Shown here: piece by piece, positions 1 through 8,796 of the stretch
Numbering within the stretch: position 1 is the stretch's first letter
Layout: every line of letters starts with the position of its first letter
DNA from: Parabacteroides sp. FAFU027
Lineage (GTDB): Bacteria; Bacteroidota; Bacteroidia; Bacteroidales; UBA7332
NCBI RefSeq assembly: GCF_022808675.1
Contig: NZ_JAKZKV010000007.1
Coordinates: 186,001 to 250,000 of the forward strand
DNA: 64,000 nucleotides
Direction of reading: 5' to 3'
The notes under the pieces: model-generated
The model's input: the letters and a program-made list of their open reading frames with translations, nothing else
What the model was told of the DNA's origin: nothing
Database searches by the model: none
Position numbers and translations under genes: made by a program

Positions 1-1029
1 CAAACAACATATTCCCGGGAGCAATTCCCCGCTCTGATTGAAGAGAAAAAGCAGCAGCAACTCCCCGAATGGGAAGCAGCATTCTTCGCTTTTCTCGAGA
101 AATGGATGGATAACAACGATACCGTCCCCGGACAAACATCCGGTTCTACAGGCACGCCCAAAAATATCGCGCTTTCGAAACAAAGTATGATGGCTTCGGC
201 TCGTTTAACCAACGACTATTTCAAATTAAAAGAGGGTGACACTATTTCAATGTCGCTTTCTGCCAATTATATCGCTGGTAAAATGATGATAGTGCGTGCC
301 TGGATTTCCAATCTTCATCTCATTGTCTGCGAACCCGCCTCAATGCCTGAAATACCTCAACGGGTAAAGTTTGGAGCTATGGTCCCCATGCAAGTAGAGA
401 AACTGATGAGCAGCGAATCGGGTCGGGAAGCGTTGGAACAAATCGAAATCCTGATTATCGGTGGTAGCGCCATTCCATACGCGCTTGAGCAACGTCTAAA
501 GGAAATCTCGACCGTCTGCTATTGCACTTATGGGATGACGGAAACTGTTTCACACATCGCACTGCGCCGCATAAACGGATCAGAGGCAAGCGAAGAATAT
601 TTTGCCTTAGGAAATGTCCGCTTCGAACTGGATGAACGGGGATGCCTGGTCATCTTTGCCCCGCATTTGCAGGCTGAACCTTTCGTGACGAATGATTTGG
701 TGGAATTATCTTCGCCTTACCGCTTTCGCTGGATGGGACGCTTCGACAATGTTATCAATTCGGGCGGCATCAAGCTCTTCCCCGAAACGATTGAGCAGAA
801 ACTTTCGCCCGCAATCCCTCAACGCTTTTTCCTGACTGCCTTATCTGACGAAATATTGGGACAAAAGTTGGCATTGGTCATTGAAGGGGAATTATATACC
901 GAAGCTGAGACTCTTATATTGCAGGAATACATTTCAAATTATCTCTCTAAATACGAAAAGCCCCGCCAAATCATTTTCAAAAAACGATTTAACGAGACTT
1001 CTACCGGGAAAGTGAAACGGGAAATATAG
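1..1029 (+). CDS. menE: o-succinylbenzoate-CoA ligase, 5'-truncated by the window edge
   Basis: An acyl-adenylate-forming enzyme of the ANL superfamily. MenE makes o-succinylbenzoyl-CoA from o-succinylbenzoate, ATP and CoA in menaquinone synthesis, the respiratory quinone of Bacteroidales. The frame is open from base 1, so about 342 residues are visible and the true start lies outside; the internal Met at 106 should not be used. The phosphate-binding motif TSGSTGTPK lies at about residue 46 of the visible part, followed by the adenylate region YGMTET, the hinge region WMGRFDN with NSGGIKLFPE, and the C-terminal lysine region STGKVKR. The protein is short for an ANL enzyme, as Bacteroidales MenE proteins are. 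The assignment rests on the compact size and motifs; another small acyl-CoA ligase is possible because the men neighbours are not visible. Confidence 0.85.
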   Translation, partial: QTTYSREQFPALIEEKKQQQLPEWEAAFFAFLEKWMDNNDTVPGQTSGSTGTPKNIALSKQSMMASARLTNDYFKLKEGDTISMSLSANYIAGKMMIVRAWISNLHLIVCEPASMPEIPQRVKFGAMVPMQVEKLMSSESGREALEQIEILIIGGSAIPYALEQRLKEISTVCYCTYGMTETVSHIALRRINGSEASEEYFALGNVRFELDERGCLVIFAPHLQAEPFVTNDLVELSSPYRFRWMGRFDNVINSGGIKLFPETIEQKLSPAIPQRFFLTALSDEILGQKLALVIEGELYTEAETLILQEYISNYLSKYEKPRQIIFKKRFNETSTGKVKREI

Positions 1030-1035
1030 TTTTTT

Positions 1036-1116
1036 ACCACAAAGACACTAAGTTCACTTAACAACACTAAGACTTAGTGATTCTATGTGTTCTTAGTGCC
1101 TTAGTGGTTAATGCTT
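1036..1116. repeat. Nested inverted repeat between menE and fmt
   Basis: The 87-bp gap between these convergent genes is almost wholly one imperfect inverted repeat. Outer arms begin ACCACAAAGACACTAAG and end CTTAGTGCCTTAGTGGT (15 of 17 paired). An inner pair, CACTAAG/CTTAGTG, sits at the centre. It could act as a bidirectional terminator although it has no clean U-tract. Its CACTAAG-type words resemble REP-like hairpins common between genes in environmental Bacteroidota; that link is from memory. Confidence 0.65.
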
Positions 1117-2088
1117 TCATACAAATCCGCACTCCTCAATATCTTTAAATCCATTGAGGAAATCCGTCACATTCATCCGTTTCTTTCCGGCCAATTGCAA
1201 CGAAAGAATACGAACGAAGCCTTCATTGACCGCAACCTCCAGTGTATGCTTGCCATCGGTACGAACCGAACCGTTATCAAGGTCATGCTCTTCAAAAACC
1301 TTTTCCGTCTCGAATATTTTCACCGCATGAATAGTGCCATCGGCAGCTACCAGTTCACTCCACGCTGCTGGATAAGGAGAAAGTCCGCGTACAAAGTTGA
1401 AAACCGAAGTCACATCCTTATTCCAGTCGATGCGACAAGTCTCTTTGAAGATTTTTGGTGCCGGACGGAGTTCTTTGACGTTCTTCGCCATTTCTTCCTG
1501 CGGAATCGGAGTCAGGTTACCTTCAATTACGGCATCCACTGTTTGACAAACCAGTTTTGCGCCTGTCATCATCAACGCATCATGCACTGTTCCGGCATTG
1601 TCATTTTCAGAAATAGCAACTTTCTCCTGGAAAATCACGTTTCCGGTATCGATTTCGTGCGTCAGGAAGAATGTAGTGATTCCGGTCTCTTTATCTCCGT
1701 TAATCACAGCCCAGTTAATCGGAGCCGCACCGCGGTATTGCGGCAATAACGAAGCGTGCAAATTGAACGTGCCCAATCGCGGCATATTCCACACCACCTC
1801 AGGCAACATGCGGAAAGCTACAACAATTTGCAGGTCTGCATTCCACGCCTTCAACGCCTCCAAAAACTCAGGGTCTTTCAGTTTTTCGGGCTGAAGCAGT
1901 GGTAAATTCTGTTCCAGCGCATATTGTTTCACCGGAGAGAACTGAATCTTGTGTCCGCGACCAGCGGGTTTGTCTGGCATTGTAATTACACCCACGACAT
2001 TGTATCCACCTTCGACCAATGCTTTCAGACTTTCCACAGCAAAGTCGGGCGTACCCATATATACGATTCTAAGATCTTGTTTTGTCAT
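1117..2088 (-). CDS. fmt: Methionyl-tRNA formyltransferase
   Basis: Transfers a formyl group from 10-formyl-tetrahydrofolate to the initiator Met-tRNA before translation starts. The 323-residue protein has the formyltransferase N-terminal domain (IVYMGTPDFAVESL near the start, GHKIQFSPVK) and the catalytic region with Asn and His in NLHASLLPQYRGAAPINW at about residues 109-124, then the Asp-containing HEIDTG segment. The C-terminal OB-fold domain covers about the last 110 residues. I chose the ATG at 2088 because the residues upstream of it in the longer frame (to 2145) do not look like the family and the resulting length is normal. The clc gene upstream on the same strand ends 63 bp before this start, so the two may be cotranscribed. 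Confidence 0.95.
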   Translation of the reverse strand: MTKQDLRIVYMGTPDFAVESLKALVEGGYNVVGVITMPDKPAGRGHKIQFSPVKQYALEQNLPLLQPEKLKDPEFLEALKAWNADLQIVVAFRMLPEVVWNMPRLGTFNLHASLLPQYRGAAPINWAVINGDKETGITTFFLTHEIDTGNVIFQEKVAISENDNAGTVHDALMMTGAKLVCQTVDAVIEGNLTPIPQEEMAKNVKELRPAPKIFKETCRIDWNKDVTSVFNFVRGLSPYPAAWSELVAADGTIHAVKIFETEKVFEEHDLDNGSVRTDGKHTLEVAVNEGFVRILSLQLAGKKRMNVTDFLNGFKDIEECGFV

Positions 2089-2151
2089 TGCTATACCTAT
2101 ATTATTAGTATTCATCCTCAAATTTTCAAATCCGCTAATTCTCAAATTATC

Positions 2152-3933
2152 CTAATCTTCCGAATAATGCACCAGCACTTTCCGGTAAGAATTGAATATT
2201 TTCGATTTGGAGACGAAACCGACGTAATGTCCCTCTTCATCCACCACCGGGAGGTTCCAGGCTTGCGTTGCATCAAAGAGCTTCATTACCTTTTCCATCG
2301 GCATACCTATGCGGACTTTGGCCATTGGCGTTACCATCAGCTTACGCACCGTAAATCGCTCATACAATTCCGGACGGAACATAATATTGCGGATATCATC
2401 GAGCAGTACCATTCCCAACATCATGTTGTCTTTATCCACCACCGGATAAATATTCCGGGAAGAACGGGAAATAACCTTGACCAAATCCGATAATAACATC
2501 TCCGGCTCAACCGCTTCAAAGTCTTTTTCAATCACGGCATCCATCTTCAGCAAAGTCAAGACAGTTTTATCCTTGTGGTGGGTTAGCAACTCACCTTTTT
2601 GAGCCAGACGCATCGCGTAGATATTATTTGGTTCAAATAATTTGATGGTTGCAAATGCCGAAGCCGAAACAATCATCAGCGGAAGGAAGAGGTTGTATCC
2701 TCCGGTCAGCTCTGCAATCAGGAAGATACCGGTCAACGGTGCGTGCATAACAGCCGACATAATCCCAGCCATCCCCATCAGCGCAAAATTCTTTTCCGGT
2801 AAATAAACTGACTTTCCAAAAAAGTTGATGACGTGAGAAAATCCGAATCCGGTCATTGCTCCCAGGAAAAGACTAGGAGCAAAAATACCCCCTACTCCAC
2901 CACCTCCGTTGGTTGCAGCGCTAGCAAATACTTTACACAAGATGATCAGGGTAATATACCCCATGAATATCCAGAAATTGTCGCGGTAATTATAAAAGAA
3001 ACTACCATCGGCCAGTTTATCAATCTGGTTATTCAGTAGAGCGGTAATGGTTTCATATCCTTCACCGTAGAGCGGTGGTAAAAGGAAAATCAGCAAACTC
3101 AGCAAGATTGCCCCGAAAGCAAACTTCTTGTAGGGATGATCCAGTTTTCGGAAAACGCCCTCTATCCGGTTCATTGCTTTGGTAAAATAGAGGGAAACAA
3201 GTCCACACGCTATACCTAAAAGTAAAACATAGGGTATTCGCTCAATCCGAAAGGTTTCGGTTTGCATAAACTGGAACATCGCATCCGTTCCGTTGAATGC
3301 ATACGAGACAGTTACCGCTGTTACCGAAGAAATCAAGAGAGGTAAAATGGATGTGGTAGTCAGGTCAAGCATTAAGACTTCCAGCGTAAATACCATTCCC
3401 GCAATCGGAGACTTAAAGATGCCGGAAATAGCAGCCGCAGCTCCGCACCCCAGCAACAACATCAATGTACGTGGCTCAACTTTGAAGAAACGTCCCAGGT
3501 TAGAGCCAATTGCTGCTCCGGTATATACAATCGGTGCCTCCGCTCCTACAGACCCACCGAAACCGATGGTAATCGCACTGGTGAAAATCGACGAGTAAGT
3601 ATTATGCAGTTTAATACGGCTGTTCCGTTTTGCAAATGCGTAAAGAATACGCGTTACCCCGTGACTGATATCGTCTTTCACGATGTTACGCACCACCCAA
3701 CCGGTAATAAAAATCCCCAGAGCAGGAAATACCAGATAAATGAAGTTGGCATTCCGGATGTCCGTTCTGTCAATAATCAATGAATGGATTTCGTGAATCA
3801 GAAACTTTAGAAATACTCCGGACAACGCAGCAAAAACGCCAATCAGAAAACTGATAATCAGGATAAATGTCCGCTCACTGATATGTTTTTGTCTCCAAAG
3901 GAGAAAATGTAGGTACCAATCTTTTGTAACCAT
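2152..3933 (-). CDS. CLC-type chloride channel or Cl-/H+ exchanger with CBS pair
   Basis: An inner-membrane anion transporter of the CLC family, 593 residues. The first 430 or so residues are strongly hydrophobic, with about ten or more membrane segments. CLC signatures are visible: GGSVGAEAP near residue 130, which keeps the glutamate used as gate and proton path in exchangers, and GGVGGIFAPSLFLG near residue 350. The last 130 residues hold two CBS domains, which bind adenine nucleotides in many CLC proteins; E. coli ClcA lacks them. A TTG at 3939 could extend the protein by two residues, but the ATG at 3933 is preferred. It starts 6 bp after the stop of the glycosylphosphotransferase gene, so the two are probably in one operon. 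Channel versus exchanger cannot be settled from sequence. Confidence 0.92.
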   Translation of the reverse strand: MVTKDWYLHFLLWRQKHISERTFILIISFLIGVFAALSGVFLKFLIHEIHSLIIDRTDIRNANFIYLVFPALGIFITGWVVRNIVKDDISHGVTRILYAFAKRNSRIKLHNTYSSIFTSAITIGFGGSVGAEAPIVYTGAAIGSNLGRFFKVEPRTLMLLLGCGAAAAISGIFKSPIAGMVFTLEVLMLDLTTTSILPLLISSVTAVTVSYAFNGTDAMFQFMQTETFRIERIPYVLLLGIACGLVSLYFTKAMNRIEGVFRKLDHPYKKFAFGAILLSLLIFLLPPLYGEGYETITALLNNQIDKLADGSFFYNYRDNFWIFMGYITLIILCKVFASAATNGGGGVGGIFAPSLFLGAMTGFGFSHVINFFGKSVYLPEKNFALMGMAGIMSAVMHAPLTGIFLIAELTGGYNLFLPLMIVSASAFATIKLFEPNNIYAMRLAQKGELLTHHKDKTVLTLLKMDAVIEKDFEAVEPEMLLSDLVKVISRSSRNIYPVVDKDNMMLGMVLLDDIRNIMFRPELYERFTVRKLMVTPMAKVRIGMPMEKVMKLFDATQAWNLPVVDEEGHYVGFVSKSKIFNSYRKVLVHYSED

Positions 3934-3939
3934 AATCAA

Positions 3940-5349
3940 CTAAATTCCTCTCCCTGTGAAAACCGTGCGAATCGTGTAAATCAGGATTTTCAAATCAATA
4001 AAAAGGGAGATATTTTCTATATAAATAATGTCATATTCAAGACGTTTAATCATCTCATCAACAGTTGTAGCATATCCATATTTCACCATACCCCAAGAGG
4101 TAATACCTGGCTTTACCTTGTGAAGAAGATAATAGAAAGGAGCCTTTTGTACAATCTGATCAATGAAATATTTCCGTTCAGGTCTCGGCCCAACGATCGA
4201 CATATCGCCCTTCAGTACGTTCCAGAACTGAGGCAATTCATCGAACCGATACTTTCGCATGAATTTTCCGAAAGGCGTGATCCGGTCATCATCACTACTG
4301 GATAATCGCGGTACAGATTCCTCGGCATGTTGGAACATCGAACGAAACTTGTAAATCATAAAGGGTTTGCCCAGATAACCGATACGCTCCTGTTTGTAAA
4401 TTACCGGGCCTTTGGATTCCATCTTAATCCGTATAGCCAGAAAAATGAATAAGGGACTTAACAGAATTAGCAATATGAAAGAAAAAAACATATCCATCGT
4501 CTGCTTACAATTTTTCTCCCACTCCTTAAAGTTGCTGGAAGTTACATCTACTAAAGGAGTTGCATAAATGGTATCCATCTTTACCTTTCCCGAAAGCAGG
4601 TCATATTTTCCGGCAACAGCCTTCACCGGCAAATTATATTTGTATAAAGGATAAACCGTATTGAGTACCGACTCACTGTCCTGTGCATCAATCGCTACGA
4701 TGATTTCCTCTATATTTTTTTCCAATATGATTTTATCCAAATCATTGAGACTACCCAACAGCAATTCATTATCCACTCTGGCTCTTTTCTGATCAACAGC
4801 CACACAGCCCAGGATGTGATAACCGATAGAACGAGGCATGGCATTAAGTTCCTTAATAATACTAGCCGCGCGCTCACCCGTACCAACGACAATCGTATTA
4901 AATCCCCATTTCCGATGATGGATATTTTCCGTCAATGACTGAGTAATAATCAGACGAAAAATATAGGTAAACAAAAACAACAACAGAAACAATGCAGACA
5001 AAAGGAGATAATAAACCGTATAATCCGTTGGCAAATCGTTGATTATAAAGATAAAGAAGAGCAGAAATGTAGCTAGAACCGAAGAATTGAACGTTATAAC
5101 CAATTCTGACAAGCGGGATTTATGGAACGGTTGATTATAATATCCCGAATGATAAAAAAGGATCAAACAAAAAATGGCAGAGAATGCCTGCCCTTTTAGT
5201 ACAGTTGAGTAAGTCAGAAAATCGGATAACGAATCAAATTCAACGTTGATATCTATATGAAAGCGCAAGACATTAAAAGCCAACCATGCCAATGAAACAG
5301 AGACAAAGTCGGCTAATAGATATTTCAATATTTGTTTGCGCTTCTTCAC
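3940..5349 (-). CDS. Polyprenyl glycosylphosphotransferase (WcaJ/WbaP type)
   Basis: Transfers a sugar-1-phosphate to undecaprenyl phosphate, the first membrane step of exopolysaccharide or capsule synthesis. The 469-residue protein has four to five N-terminal membrane segments (to about residue 125), a central CoA-binding-like region starting FNTIVVGTGERA, one further membrane segment near residue 285, and the C-terminal bacterial sugar transferase domain with KQERIGYLGKPF, YKFRSM and VGPRPE. The only reasonable start is GTG at 5349; in-frame stops lie close upstream and there is no early ATG. It begins just after the tsaC stop, suggesting cotranscription. No capsule cluster surrounds it, so its sugar and polymer are unknown. 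Two glycosyltransferases at 15.3-17.5 kb could act in the same pathway. Confidence 0.9.
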   Translation of the reverse strand: MKKRKQILKYLLADFVSVSLAWLAFNVLRFHIDINVEFDSLSDFLTYSTVLKGQAFSAIFCLILFYHSGYYNQPFHKSRLSELVITFNSSVLATFLLFFIFIINDLPTDYTVYYLLLSALFLLLFLFTYIFRLIITQSLTENIHHRKWGFNTIVVGTGERAASIIKELNAMPRSIGYHILGCVAVDQKRARVDNELLLGSLNDLDKIILEKNIEEIIVAIDAQDSESVLNTVYPLYKYNLPVKAVAGKYDLLSGKVKMDTIYATPLVDVTSSNFKEWEKNCKQTMDMFFSFILLILLSPLFIFLAIRIKMESKGPVIYKQERIGYLGKPFMIYKFRSMFQHAEESVPRLSSSDDDRITPFGKFMRKYRFDELPQFWNVLKGDMSIVGPRPERKYFIDQIVQKAPFYYLLHKVKPGITSWGMVKYGYATTVDEMIKRLEYDIIYIENISLFIDLKILIYTIRTVFTGRGI

Positions 5350-5353
5350 CCGT

Positions 5354-5917
5354 TTATTCTCTGATGATATTAATCAGACCACCTTTCCCGAGTTTGATAA
5401 TGCTCGAAGGTTTGGGTTTGGACATATCGTCCTGACGGTATTTTACCACATAATCGACAGCTTCAATAATTTCAGGACTGATTTCTGAGAAGTTGGAAGG
5501 CGAAGGTGTGCCGCTAATGTTCGCAGACGTAGATACGATAGCTTTGCGGAACCGTTCACAAAGCTTTTTGGAAAATGACTCATTGGTCACCCGTATCCCC
5601 ACACTACCGTCTTCAGCCAGTAAGTTTTTGGCAAGATTACGAGCACCGGAATAGATAATTGTCAACGGCTTATCAGCCAGATCAATCAAATCCCAGGCGA
5701 TTTCGGGGACATCATTGACGTAGAAATCGACTTTTACCGAAGTATCCACCAGGACCAGGAGTGCTTTGCTGTCCACTCGTTTTTTGATTTCATAGACGCG
5801 TTTAACGGCTTCTTCATTGGTAGCGTCACATCCTATTCCCCAAATGGTATCGGTCGGATAGAGAATGACTCCACCCTGTTGCATTATTCGGCATGCCTCT
5901 TTGATATCTTCCTGCAT
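5354..5917 (-). CDS. tsaC: L-threonylcarbamoyladenylate synthase
   Basis: Makes threonylcarbamoyl-AMP from threonine, bicarbonate and ATP, the first step of the t6A37 modification of tRNAs that read ANN codons. The 187-residue protein is a YrdC/Sua5 domain: PTDTIWGIGCDATN early, KRVDSKALLVLVD, then STSANISGTPSP. I chose the ATG at 5917 because residues before it in the longer frame (to 6025) cross the terminator of the next gene and have no family character. A single-domain length fits TsaC rather than the longer Sua5. Its partner tsaE is in this window at 36.4 kb. Confidence 0.93.
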   Translation of the reverse strand: MQEDIKEACRIMQQGGVILYPTDTIWGIGCDATNEEAVKRVYEIKKRVDSKALLVLVDTSVKVDFYVNDVPEIAWDLIDLADKPLTIIYSGARNLAKNLLAEDGSVGIRVTNESFSKKLCERFRKAIVSTSANISGTPSPSNFSEISPEIIEAVDYVVKYRQDDMSKPKPSSIIKLGKGGLINIIRE

Positions 5918-5987
5918 ATCTTCCTGTGCTTTGTTTATGCAAAAATAATACTTTAAGCCGTCTTTCCTGTAAAATTCAGAATGAACT

Positions 5988-6026
5988 CTAAACAAAAATG
6001 CCGGAGACTGGGAAATCTCCGGCATT
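5988..6026 (-). terminator. Intrinsic terminator after the Spy-like gene
   Basis: Perfect 11-bp arms AATGCCGGAGA (5997-6007) and TCTCCGGCATT (6016-6026) enclose an 8-nt loop. Read on the minus strand the hairpin is followed by TTTTTGTTT. It lies 20 bp past the stop of the minus-strand gene at 6047. Confidence 0.9.
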
Positions 6027-6046
6027 CAAATATCGTTTGCTGATTC

Positions 6047-6604
6047 TTATTTCGCTTCTTCAGCCGCTTTTTTCAGCTTAGCCTCTTCTTTTGCCTTTTT
6101 AGCTGCAGCTTTTTTAGCAGCTTTTGCAGCGGCTTTATCGGTTGCAGTTGCTGCTTGGGTAGCATCAGCTTTTACTTCGGCTGCCTTTTCTTTCACCTCT
6201 CCCTGAGCTTTTTGATCCGCGCCTCTGGGTCCCATTCCACCTCTTGGACCCATATTTCTATTCATCTCGGTAAATTTGGCATATTGTTCAGGTGTAAGGA
6301 TTGCTTTCATTTTGGCATCCTGCTCTGTTCTCATTTTTTCAAAGTTGGCACGCATTGCTTCACGATCGCCTCCGGATTGTTGTTCACGAAGCTTGCTCAT
6401 CTGTGCATCCTGATCTTTATACAAAGCTTCTACTTTTGCTTTTTGCTCATCGGTCAGATTCAATTGACTGAGTCTTTCCATACGCATTTTCAGGCGTTGT
6501 TCTGGGTTTGCAGGACCGCGGTTTCCTCTTTGTTGTTGGTCTTGTGCCATTGCGCTACCAATGAATAACATCATTGCGATAGCTAAAAACATGATTTTTC
6601 TCAT
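6047..6604 (-). CDS. Spy/CpxP-like periplasmic protein with Ala/Lys-rich tail
   Basis: A 185-residue exported protein. The first 20 residues are a signal peptide (MRKIMFLAIAMMLFIGSAMA, cut before QDQ). Residues 30 to 115 are highly charged and helical, with two LTxxQ-type motifs, LTDEQKAKV and LTPEQYAKF, as in Spy/CpxP envelope-stress chaperones and the Bacteroidales DUF4890 group. A Gly/Arg/Pro linker (MGPRGGMGPRG) follows, then a tail of about 55 residues made almost only of Ala, Lys and Glu. Such a tail could be a long charged helix or bind cell wall or nucleic acid; this is speculation. It has its own terminator. Periplasmic chaperone function is inferred from the motif only. Confidence 0.8.
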   Translation of the reverse strand: MRKIMFLAIAMMLFIGSAMAQDQQQRGNRGPANPEQRLKMRMERLSQLNLTDEQKAKVEALYKDQDAQMSKLREQQSGGDREAMRANFEKMRTEQDAKMKAILTPEQYAKFTEMNRNMGPRGGMGPRGADQKAQGEVKEKAAEVKADATQAATATDKAAAKAAKKAAAKKAKEEAKLKKAAEEAK

Positions 6605-6688
6605 CGTGGAAGATTTTAAATGTTAGTTTGATAAATAAAAAACACGATTATATGACCGCTAACTTTTGGGAAGGTTTAACGGGAAAAG

Positions 6689-6772
6689 AAAAAATATGGA
6701 ATCACTTCAACGAACAGCTGTCATTCTCCTACGAACAGATATCGTGATTCAACGAACGTTTGTCCCGGATTT
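6689..6772. repeat. Short 21-bp-period array upstream of the Spy-like gene
   Basis: The word ACGAAC occurs at 6710, 6731 and 6752, exactly 21 bp apart, and further columns of the 21-bp unit agree (T at 10 and 12, C at 13). A weaker half unit ending TTCA precedes them from 6689. The array lies just beyond the dxs terminator and upstream of the Spy-like gene. It is the shortest of five arrays with this period in the window. Confidence 0.7.
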
Positions 6773-6798
6773 GCATATCCCAGGTTTTAATTGCCTCA

Positions 6799-6841
6799 AT
6801 AAAAAACAAAAAGGGACGTAAAGTAAAAACTCTGCGTCCCC
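6799..6841 (-). terminator. Intrinsic terminator after dxs
   Basis: On the minus strand GGGACGCAGAGT pairs with ACTTTACGTCCC (one wobble and one mismatch) and is followed by TTTTTGTTTTTT. It lies about 18 bp past the dxs stop. Confidence 0.85.
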
Positions 6842-6858
6842 ATACTATGATTTCGGTT

Positions 6859-8742
6859 TTAAAACCCGATGATCTCTTTTGCTATAGAATCTACATCCAG
6901 ATGACAAAGCTGATTCAACTCAGCCACCGTCCCATGTTCGACAAAATGGTCAGGCAACCCGATCCGTTTGACTTTGGGTGCATATCCGTTATCGGCAAAG
7001 AATTCAAGCACCGCCGAACCAAAACCGCCTTTGAGCATGCCGGTTTCCACGGTGATTACTTTGGTGAATTTCCTCGCAATCTCATGAAGCAGCTCTTCAT
7101 CAAGCGGCTTGACAAAGACCATATCGTAATGAGCGACAGACAAGCCTTTATTCGAAGCCTGTTCAATCGCATTCTCGACATCATTGCCAATATGCCCCAA
7201 TGAAAGCACCGCGACATCATTTCCCTCTTTCAACTTACGGCCTTTTCCTATAGTAATTTCCTCCATTGTATTTTCCCAATCGGCTAAGACTCCTTTTCCA
7301 CGCGGGTAACGGATAACAAACGGACCCTTGTCCGGCAACTGGGCGGAGTACATCAGGTTTCGAAGCTGATGTTCATTCATTGGCGCTGCAATGGTCAGGT
7401 TGGGAATGCAACGCATGTAAGCGATATCAAACACACCGTGGTGAGTGGCTCCGTCCTCTCCGACTAATCCGGCACGATCCAGGCACATCACAACATTCAG
7501 ATTCTGTAGTGCAACATCGTGAATCACCTGGTCATATCCACGCTGCATAAATGAAGAGTAGATATTGCAAAATGGGAGTAAGCCCTCTTTTGCCAATCCT
7601 GCCGAGAAAGTCACCGCATGACCTTCGGCAATCCCCACATCGAATGCTCTGCGCGGCATTTTCTCCATCATATAATTCATGGAGCAACCGGACGGCATGG
7701 CCGGTGTAATGCCAACGATTTTCTCATTCTTTTCAGCCAACTCTACAAGGGTTCTTCCAAACACCTCCTGATACAAGGGGGGCTCATGCCCTGTTTTTTT
7801 AACCAAACGTTCGCCGGTCTCTTTATTAAATACCCCCGGAGCATGCCAAACCGTTGCCGATTTCTCAGCCGGCTCAAAACCTTTACCTTTGGTCGTAATC
7901 AGGTGAATCAGCTTCGGTCCGTTCAGGTCTTTAATATCATTCAGCACCTTGATTACCTGATTGACATCATGTCCGTCAATCGGGCCAAAGTAACGTATAT
8001 TGAGGCCTTCAAATATATTGTGCTGCCCAGTCAACAATGACTTGAGGCTATTATTAAAGCGAATGATGGAATCCTTGCGATCGGTATCTATGATTTTAGC
8101 CCGGCGCAGGAAGCGGTACAAATCGTAACGAATCTTATTGTAGGTCTGTGACGTGGTGAGATTTACCAGATATTCGCTTAAACCGCCCACATTCTGGTCA
8201 ATCGCCATGTGATTATCATTGAGGATGATTATCAGCTTATTGGGATTGATAGAAGCATTATTTAGCCCTTCATAAGCCAATCCTCCGGTCATGGAGCCGT
8301 CACCGATGACAGCTACCACATGACGGTCGTTTTCCTCCTTCAGATCGGCAGCTACGGCCATACCCAGAGCCGCAGAAATAGAGGTTGAAGCATGTCCGGC
8401 AATGAAAGAATCATATTCGCTCTCAGCCGGATTGGGGAATCCGCTTATTCCGTGAAATTTCCGGTTGGTATGGAAAACATCCCTCCGTCCGCAGAGAATC
8501 TTGTGACCGTAAGCCTGGTGTCCGACATCCCACACAATCCGGTCGTAAGGTGTTTTGAATACATAATGCAGTGCCACGGTCATTTCCACCACGCCCAGAC
8601 TGGCTGCAAAATGGCCGGGATTATTACAAAGGACATCAATGATAAAATTCCGCAACTCACCGCATACCTGCGTCAGATCTTCCTGTTTTAGTTGTCGTAA
8701 ATCAGCCGGTGAGTTTATATTTTTTAGAAAACGATAAGGCAT
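6859..8742 (-). CDS. dxs: 1-deoxy-D-xylulose-5-phosphate synthase
   Basis: Condenses pyruvate and glyceraldehyde-3-phosphate with thiamine diphosphate, the entry step of the MEP isoprenoid pathway and a source of precursor for thiamine and pyridoxal. The 627-residue length is normal. Visible are the ThDP-binding motif [16 protein letters not shown] (about residues 147-162), the conserved [11 protein letters not shown] near residue 71, the transketolase pyrimidine domain with [15 protein letters not shown], and the C-terminal transketolase domain. The gene starts 54 bp after the prmA stop with no terminator visible between, so prmA-dxs are probably cotranscribed. It ends with its own terminator. 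Confidence 0.97.
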   Translation of the reverse strand: MPYRFLKNINSPADLRQLKQEDLTQVCGELRNFIIDVLCNNPGHFAASLGVVEMTVALHYVFKTPYDRIVWDVGHQAYGHKILCGRRDVFHTNRKFHGISGFPNPAESEYDSFIAGHASTSISAALGMAVAADLKEENDRHVVAVIGDGSMTGGLAYEGLNNASINPNKLIIILNDNHMAIDQNVGGLSEYLVNLTTSQTYNKIRYDLYRFLRRAKIIDTDRKDSIIRFNNSLKSLLTGQHNIFEGLNIRYFGPIDGHDVNQVIKVLNDIKDLNGPKLIHLITTKGKGFEPAEKSATVWHAPGVFNKETGERLVKKTGHEPPLYQEVFGRTLVELAEKNEKIVGITPAMPSGCSMNYMMEKMPRRAFDVGIAEGHAVTFSAGLAKEGLLPFCNIYSSFMQRGYDQVIHDVALQNLNVVMCLDRAGLVGEDGATHHGVFDIAYMRCIPNLTIAAPMNEHQLRNLMYSAQLPDKGPFVIRYPRGKGVLADWENTMEEITIGKGRKLKEGNDVAVLSLGHIGNDVENAIEQASNKGLSVAHYDMVFVKPLDEELLHEIARKFTKVITVETGMLKGGFGSAVLEFFADNGYAPKVKRIGLPDHFVEHGTVAELNQLCHLDVDSIAKEIIGF

Positions 8743-8796
8743 AAGTCTGATTTGTGTTGATGAAAAATGAAATAACAGTTCCCTCCTCTGGATCTG

